Part shown: positions 57,366 to 64,000 of the stretch, piece after piece
Numbering within the stretch: position 1 is the stretch's first letter
Layout of the letters: every line of letters begins with the position of its first letter
DNA from: Meandrina meandrites
Lineage: Eukaryota; Cnidaria; Anthozoa; Scleractinia; Meandrinidae
Direction of reading: 5' to 3'
Length of the DNA: 64,000 nt
Assembly: GCA_963693305.1 (NCBI GenBank)
Contig: OY855907.1
Location: forward strand, 37,579,356-37,643,355
Translations under genes and position numbers: made by a program
The notes under the pieces: model-generated
What the model was told of the DNA's origin: nothing
The model's input: only the letters and a program-made list of their open reading frames with translations
Database searches by the model: none

Positions 57366-58742
57366 CACCAGCAGCGCAAATCAAATAATTCACAGAATTG
57401 CAACTGTAACCCAGCTAAGCATAAGGCACATGGGGGGGGGGGGGGGGGGGGTGGGGTGGGTGTAGGCAAGGGCTTACTGTTGTGACACCAAATGTTTCCC
57501 TTTGACAAAACAGGAAATGTAAACTGAATTTAATGCAGCAAATGAAAGTAACTTGGGGGAAATTAACTCTGCATCTCACAATCCTTATAGTGGGAGGACA
57601 AAAATCCTTCACCAATTTCTGGATACTAAGAATCTGAGGCAGCTGGACTTTGGACTCGCACAGAATTGAATGCTGTTTATTTATTCCTCTAGTAATGTCA
57701 AGCATGTAGTCCACTGATAATGCAATTTAAAATTACAGTTGTAAGGCCACTGTATTTATAATAACAATCCTGCTGCAATCATTGCAGCAGCTACACACTG
57801 TGTAGTCGCTTTCAGTGTTTTCTGCTTAGCGGCTATCCTTCAACACCCATAGTTGAACATCATCTTTCAATGTCTTTCAGTCCACTAGCATGACCTTCTG
57901 AACTTGATTAGGTTGTAATGTTTTATCTTGTATAATATAAATTTTATTGTAAAGTATTTCGTAATTCAGCCACTTCAGCGGCTGCAAGGAATTTGCTAAT
58001 AAATCTATCTATCTATCTAGCTCATCTCCATGGAAATATTGACATGAAACAAGCACTGGTATGTGATTGGTGGATTTTGATCCATGTTTGTTTAGCACAT
58101 TGAAAGACAGCCACTGTGCATGTAACAATGAAAGCAGCTATAAGAACAACAGGTCTTTGGATGGTGAAGCCTAATGTGTTGGAAGGACCAGAAAACTTTG
58201 TAACTGCTCAATCAAATAAAACTTCAACATTACCCACCCAGCCCCCAGGCATTTGGGTTGCCAATTTGCCCTTGGATGGGGGAAGAAATTTAACGTCAAT
58301 GGTGGTTATTGGGGTGAGGGATGGGGGTTGTGTTCACAGCTCTCGATCCAGAAGTCATGGTGGAATTTGGTAAGGTGGAGGACAATCTATTTCTCTTGTG
58401 ACATCATGGCTGCAAAAGAAGGGCCTGCAGAGGCTTTGTTTTGCAATTTGCACGTAATTCATCCACAGAAAAGAAATACATTTCTTTACTGCTTTTATGT
58501 CACAAGGGTAGGGGAATTTGATTGCCAATAAATTATTGAGGCCATTATGTGAGGGTATGGGAATTTGAACATCCAAAACTTGAAAAGTACAAATGCCCAG
58601 GGGTAATGGGTTGTCTGGTTGGTGGGGGAAGAGGAAAGGGCATGGTGAAGTTTTGATTTGTTTGGTGCATAAGTAATGATGCACTAAAATAATGGCTTTT
58701 AAAAACCTACTAAACTGGAATGATGTTATTAGACATCGGCAG

Positions 58743-59135
58743 ATTAAAGGAGCTCTGTCACGGGGATTTCGCAGATTTTTAGTCTAAACTGTTCTGAAAT
58801 TAATGGTAGGCGACTTAACCCATGAAAAACATTATATTTGAACATCTAAATGAAGATATAACCTTAATATGTGGATAGAAATCTAACTACGGCTATAAAT
58901 ATCGTTTCTTTTTGTAGACGCACGGAAACAACTTGAAAAGTTAAGCTAAACTTTTCAAGTTGTAATCCATTTCCATCGTAGCCATCTGCAGCTTAAGATG
59001 CTTATTAACAGTTTTGGTGCTCTAATATAGCAATTTTTAATAAAAATGGACTATTATTTTTTGGTTTCCTTCTACACAAATATAAATTTTGGTTGTTCAA
59101 AAACTGTTAAAATCCGTGACAAAGCCCCTTTAAAG
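58743..59135. mobile_element. Inverted-ended MITE (TTAAAGGRGC ends)
   Basis: The left end TTAAAGGAGCTCTGTCACGG is matched in inverted form by CCGTGACAAAGCCCCTTTAA at the right end. The interior of about 350 bp is AT-rich with a local AACTTGAAAAGTT/AACTTTTCAAGTT palindrome near 58930. No coding sequence. Confidence 0.6.
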
Positions 59136-59546
59136 TTAATCTGTGGGACATAACTACTGTAGGAAAACATTAATAAAGCAGTGAAACAACATTTTACCAG
59201 ATCATTTTGCAGGCCTCGGTCAGCTTTGGCCCCAAACTCTCTCTGTACTTTTTTACTCAACCTGGGCCTAGGATGAGCCAGTTTTTAAGATGGAAGGATT
59301 TTCATCAGTTCCAGTTGGCTACTGGTTCTCAACCAGTGTGGCCAAATATGCGGACATTTTCACAACATCATTGGTTGGGGAAAACTCGAGCTCAGACTTG
59401 AGCTTCTGTAGTTGTAATTTTCCCAAAAAATTTTCAAGGTGAAATACATTCAAGAGGGATCAGTCTTTCGAAAAAACTAGCCACCCCAGCGGCTGTCGAG
59501 TGCTGTCTTGCTGGATCAAATGCATTTTCGTCCCCATAGCGATAGC

Positions 59547-59820
59547 CCTTTTCGCTTCTCTTAGCCGGAGGGGCCTTGGCACGAGAAACAAAGGGCTCTG
59601 GGGACACAGGATTTCCAGTCCTAGATTCTAGGACTTCCGGTCTTAAAGTTTTTTTTTTGTATGCAGTCGTGATGTTTATGAAGACTCAGTGGGACATTCA
59701 TGGCGGTTTTTACTTCCGCTCAAGATTTCTTTGTTTCAAACAGCCAATTAAAAAACTTCGAATTCAAAAACCCTTCGTTTCTCGTGCCAAGGTCCCAGCT
59801 GGCTAAGAGAAGCGAAAATG
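59547..59820. mobile_element. Hairpin element (TTTTCGCTTCTCTTAGCC ends)
   Basis: The left arm TTTTCGCTTCTCTTAGCC, then CCTTGGCACGAGAAACAAAG, is matched inverted by CTTCGTTTCTCGTGCCAAGG then GGCTAAGAGAAGCGAAAA. The interior includes a small palindrome CCTAGATTCTAGGA near 59622. Non-coding. Confidence 0.75.
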
Positions 59821-60927
59821 GATCAAATGATGTCACCCTCGTTCCCAGGGTCCAGGAAGAGAGAAGACACTTTCCCATATGACTTTGTGAAACCCAAAAT
59901 GGAGGGACCAGGTTAACAAAACCCACGGTTAAGAAATTTAACCTCGAGTTAAGCTCTAACCCAAGGTTATTTTAACCCTCTTGAACTACCGGGCCCATGA
60001 AATGGCAGAGATACGCCAATATTTTCGTTAACACGGAAGCAACTTAACGTTGCTTTCAACACACCTTCAGACGAGACATTATTTCCATAAAATCAATGAC
60101 AGTATGCTTTAACTGTGGAGCAAGTGTTTTGGTTTGGCGAAATGGCCATGAGAAACTTGCCAACTAGTCGAAACTAGAAGAAGGAAAAGGTCCCAGAACG
60201 GGAAGCTGAACTTATGACAATGGAAAAATGGCAACAGTTTGGGAGTACGTTAACGATAACGGAAGTCTTGGCTTGTGGGTAGGGAATAAATATGTCACAG
60301 ATTTATGAATACCAGGAAGCTACAGTAACTGGAATAACCGGACAGACAAAAAACTATCATACGGAACTGATTTTGCCATGTACTTTATTCCTGTGCTCCG
60401 CATAAATCAAACGCCCACAATAATTAAATACAGAGCATTTACACTTAGACTTCTAACGGTTCATTTAATATTGCATGAGCTTTTAGCTAGTTATACCAGC
60501 CAGTACAGATAGCAGCGCGCGAGCTTTATCTGTTGTTTGCCACGACACGAGAGTTGAGGACTTAAGGTGAAAAAAAATGTAAGTTATATCTTCGTCACGC
60601 CGATACTAGAAGCTAAATTTTTAAATCGCTGCTTGTCAGTAATTAAATTGCTAAGTTTGACACCAACACTAAGGGTTTTGCTGAACATTCCATCATCAAC
60701 GGTACAATCTCTATAGGCGTTAGTATTTTCACTGAAGTTACAATATAATTCTCCCTTAACATTTACATAGAAACAGTAACTGCATAATGTGTACCTGTGC
60801 GGTGAGACCTGATTTGTTTTAACCGGACTCAATCATTCAGCGGCTTTTCGGAAAAAGGTGGAAAATCGGCAAAAGATGGCCTCTCTGAATAGTCATTTCA
60901 GTTCGTCCAGTGCTGCCATAAAATCGC

Positions 60928-61956
60928 TCATCCTGATCCATGGTTGCCTGTATCGCTGTTGGTCTTCCAGGGCGGCTCCCGTTGTGAAGTTGTAATGCCA
61001 ATCTCGTTATTTTCGGTGCTGGGGCTTCCACAGACCCCCATCTGTCTGAACACCTTCTTTACAGCGGTTCGAAACTCTCTTTTCCGGACGGCGTAGATAA
61101 TGGGATTGCATATGGAACTTGCGTGAAAGATAGCATTGGTACTAAGCACAAGCTTGGCTGAAACGTCGAGATTCTTGATAAAAGGACGAAAAATTCCTAC
61201 GATCCAAGCGGGAAGAAAGCACACCACAAACGCAACGATGATAATGCAAACATCGACAGCTGCCTTCCGTTCGATCATTCTCCTTGACATCTCTTGCAAC
61301 TGGTTTTCAGGTGTTTCAGAACCGTCAAGATGCCCGACCTGTACCACGTTTTGCTGCAGCGTTTTTGCCGTCTTATAGACCAACCAGTTGAGGAGAAAGA
61401 TTATCAGGGAGGGAAGAACGAAGGTGAGAACGGTATAAACCACCACAATGATGTTTCTCGCAAAAGAGTTACGATGTACGGATCGTTGCTCGCAAGAGAA
61501 CACTTCTGGATTGTAAACGTACCGTCCCCATCCAACGAACGGGCCCACAGAAAACGGGATCGGTGCTACCCAGATGAAAATCATTAACACAACTCTGCTC
61601 TTGGTAATCGTACCATCATACGTCATGGGGGATTTGACGATGGCGCTGTATCGCTCGTAAGACACGGCTATCAGATGAAGAACTGTGTTAAGGTAGAAGT
61701 ATAGCACGAAGAATGGGTTGAGATCACACATTGTTTGACTATAGAGCCATCTTTCGTGTGCTGTGCTTGCGATGAGGAATGAGTTTGCGAGAACTAAGAA
61801 GAGAAAATCTGACAAAGCGAGGCTGCCGAGTAGAATGTACTGCATTACGTGAAATCTTCTTTCCATGGCGATTGCCACTATTACCAGTAAATTCATGGGA
61901 AGGCCAATCACGTCGAGGAGACCACGAAAAATTGCGATGACTTGTGGGAAAACCAT
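60928..61956 (-). CDS. Class A (rhodopsin-like) G-protein-coupled receptor, intronless
   Basis: The frame encodes 342 aa from the ATG at 61956 (MVFPQVIAIF); the frame extends further upstream but has no ATG there. Seven membrane segments are visible. Class A landmarks: an Asn in TM1 (GLPMNLLVI), LALSD in TM2, a Cys at the top of TM3, ERY in place of DRY after TM3 (SYERYSAI), the TM4 Trp (FIWVAPIP), a second-loop Cys (FSCEQ), CFLPAW in TM6, and NPIIYAV in TM7 followed by an RKREF helix 8. The short N-terminus argues for a small-molecule or peptide ligand. Cnidarians have many such single-exon orphan receptors; I cannot name the ligand or subfamily. Confidence 0.85.
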   Translation of the reverse strand: MVFPQVIAIFRGLLDVIGLPMNLLVIVAIAMERRFHVMQYILLGSLALSDFLFLVLANSFLIASTAHERWLYSQTMCDLNPFFVLYFYLNTVLHLIAVSYERYSAIVKSPMTYDGTITKSRVVLMIFIWVAPIPFSVGPFVGWGRYVYNPEVFSCEQRSVHRNSFARNIIVVVYTVLTFVLPSLIIFLLNWLVYKTAKTLQQNVVQVGHLDGSETPENQLQEMSRRMIERKAAVDVCIIIVAFVVCFLPAWIVGIFRPFIKNLDVSAKLVLSTNAIFHASSICNPIIYAVRKREFRTAVKKVFRQMGVCGSPSTENNEIGITTSQREPPWKTNSDTGNHGSG

Positions 61957-63161
61957 TCTAAAATCGAAATCACAACGACAAATGTCTCTCTCGCTTTCAG
62001 AACTGTTTCTGTAGCCAAGAGATCTCGGTTTTTTTGCTTTTTTATGCAATTTTTTTTTTCAAACTTCTTAAGTTATGTAAATTCTGTAAATCAGAAAGCA
62101 AAGAATATCCCAATATGGAAACACTTTTACTTTCAATTTGTGAGGAATCACAAAAGATACTCAAAAGGACTTCAGTTCTGGAACAATCATGTTACATTTC
62201 CTGAGATCAAATGATTTTTTAATAGGCCCGGTTCAGATGCCGAACTTTTCATGAGCCGAACCTAACATTGAATTATGTACATGAAAAGTTCGGCGTTTGA
62301 ACCAGTTGAGAACGGTTACTTCAATTTGCAACGGCTCAGTCGTTCTTTCCGTCTGGCTTAGCCGGGAATAACGCCTATGGGCCGGCTTTGATTCAGACGA
62401 CAAACTTTTCATGAGCCGAACCTAATGCGTTAATCATACGGTAGTTTACATGCCGTTTCTCGCAGACATTTGACATTTCAAACTGCTTTGCTTCAAACTG
62501 TATTAAATTCGTCCAATTAAGTTCGGTGTCTGAATCAAGAGGCGAGATTTCATTGATTCGGATCGACCTTACTAGGTCTCTTTTTTCGTCAAAAGTTTTG
62601 GCTCGATAAAATGCGCAGCAAAAATCCAAATGTGAAGAAATACATGTATACGGCCTTTTGATATTTTGCCGTAGATTACGTAATCTAATGGTACACCTTG
62701 ATTACTTAGGCAAGTCATTAGTTTAAAACCGACTTTGAAATGAGACTATTCATGCAACAAGAATGGCTTCGAGTTCAGCTGGAAAGCCACTGAGGGAAAA
62801 TAACATCTGCTCACTATTTGGAAAAACGTGAATGTCAGTGTTCTTCGTAAGAATAAAACACAGAAATAGTGGGGACGGACACGACAGTTTATTAGACCTA
62901 AAATGTGTACGTACAAAACTCGAGCTTGGATGAAATATCCACGGGCTAGATTCTGTTTTAAACAGTTTAAAAATCGAAAAAGAGCTTTTAAAAATGGTTT
63001 CTGAAAAGGACAAGTGGTTTCTAAAGATGAAATTTCTCATAACAGTGTCAACACACATCCTAGTTGACGGGTGAGGAGAATAAAATATACCATCGGTTTG
63101 AGTTGTGCCTGATGCAGCGCTAGCAATTCAGAATGAATCATGTTTATTATTACTATTATAA

Positions 63162-63195
<34 letters not shown>

Positions 63196-63549
63196 TTATA
63201 ATAATAATACAAAACTTTATTGAGCATTTTTCATACAAACTTGAATCTTAGGTGTATGTATATGTATCTGTATATTATTATTATTATTATTACTGTTGTT
63301 ATTATTATTGTAATAATCTTTAAATATTCGAGGTTGGACATTAGCGCTCGCCCACTCGCCCAGGCGAGTGTCAACACTGTTGGGCGAGTACAAACTGGCA
63401 AAAAGAAGAAGGGAAGGACTATCGTGCGGTAAGTATTCCGTGATATATTCTATATGCAACTTAAGAAGCTCCTTATTGTTGCATGAATTACTACGACGAT
63501 CTTTCAAGTATAAAAAAAACAAATTGTATTGTTTTTTTCTCTATTGTAG
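61957..63549. other. Intergenic region upstream of GPCR and transposase gene
   Basis: At 62226-62425 the motif CGAACTTTTCATGAGCCGAACCTAA occurs twice in direct orientation (62241 and about 62401). A complementary CATGAAAAGTTCGG lies at 62280, giving a hairpin and a partial duplicate of a MITE. (ATT)n runs lie at 63140-63200 and 63270-63310. No gene is supported. Confidence 0.5.
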
Positions 63550-64000
63550 GTCCTGAAAAGTGTGCTTGAACTGCTTCCGAATCCTGCGTTGAAAAGAGTT
63601 ACAATTGACTTCGAGAAGGCCATCTGGATAGTACTCCGAGAGCTTTTGCCAAATGTTGAGATCCAGGGGTGCGTGTTTCACTGGACGCAGGCTCTCTGGA
63701 GAAAGGTTAGTAATGGAACAGGAAAATTAGTAATTAGAAAGTAATTTCGTTACAGCAAAATCATCAATCAGATCAATCAGTCAGATATCAATCTTAGCTT
63801 ATCACTAAAACAGGCTGTTCAATTTAAGTGTATTTTTTTCTTTTTTCAGGTACAAGATATGGGTCTTCAGGCTGACTACAACAACGACCGGGGAACGTAC
63901 GCGTTTATCAGAAAGGTCATGGCCCTGTCGTTCCTTCCAGCAGAGCAGATTCCCGCTATGTATGCACGGCTTCAGGCGATGGCATCGACTCAGAAACTCC
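63550..64000 (+). CDS. MULE-type transposase (partial, two exons, runs off window)
   Basis: Exon 63550-63705 (52 codons) and exon 63850 to the window end are joined in phase 0 through GTTAGT...TTTCAG. The first encodes the core of the MULE transposase domain: KRVTIDFEKAIW, then ELLPNVEIQGCVFHWTQALW, with the second catalytic-type Asp in IDFE and the C..H signature of the family. The second continues RKVMALSFLPAEQIP. Earlier exons with the first Asp and any DNA-binding domain were not found upstream in the window. It may be an active transposon, a remnant or a domesticated gene. The 9-bp-TSD foldback elements here could be mobilised by such an enzyme. Confidence 0.8.

Larger units (their letters stand above)
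57366..60927. other. Intergenic repeats between SLC10A7 and the GPCR gene
   Basis: It contains a G tract (57432-57451), a LINE-like 3' tail at about 57880-58020 (GGCTGCAAGGAATTTGCTAA then (TCTA)n), and two inverted-repeat elements listed separately. The open frames at 58116-58531 and 59207-59880 show no family resemblance. A CTCGTTCCCAGGGTCC fragment at 59838 matches the arms of the 614-2372 element. Confidence 0.5.

Noticed and set aside
58116..58531. Open frames of 85-92 aa between SLC10A7 and the GPCR
   Set aside because: No splice logic, no family motif and overlapping frames of similar length, as expected by chance.

Overview
The window is animal nuclear DNA. It has spliced genes with GT-AG introns, AT-rich non-coding sequence, dense tRNA-derived SINEs and many palindromic MITE/foldback elements. 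The protein families, intron structure and repeats (Gypsy, Penelope, CR1/L2-like LINE and MULE relatives) point to a cnidarian, most likely a stony coral. That placement is from memory of such repeats and has not been tested by a search. There is no operon structure, CRISPR array or rRNA gene. The only tRNA-like sequences are in SINE-type repeats.

Layout. 1-2919: nested foldback elements ending about 40 bp before a start codon. 2960-4762 (+): MRPS28, a mitochondrial small-subunit ribosomal protein, two exons with a hAT-like MITE in its intron. 6880-24991 (-): mitochondrial glutaminase, resolved here into 20 exons with all active-site residues. Its introns hold a nearly intact young Gypsy-type LTR retrotransposon (12631-18259), a Penelope-like fragment with a hammerhead-like tail, SINEs and MITEs. 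25164-27179 (+): an intronless Zwilch kinetochore gene, head-to-head with glutaminase across about 170 bp. 27180-35208: a repeat-rich tract with a roughly 3 kb minisatellite interrupted by three different inserted elements. 35209-38780 (+): an unrecognised three-exon coiled-coil gene. 42272-54222 (-): TM9SF1, 18 exons plus a tandem duplicate of one exon. 56346-57365 (+): intronless SLC10A7. 60928-61956 (-): an intronless class A GPCR. 63550 to the end (+): two exons of a MULE-type transposase gene running off the window.

The genes are unrelated housekeeping genes and do not form a pathway. The most informative signals are: (1) a phase-locked tandem exon duplication in TM9SF1 that predicts mutually exclusive splicing of a transmembrane segment; (2) two copies of a hammerhead-like RNA motif, on opposite strands, whose two helices covary; (3) two conserved genes that are intronless here although multi-exonic in vertebrates; (4) a set of MITEs with readable target-site duplications, some nested in SINEs or in the minisatellite, giving an insertion order.
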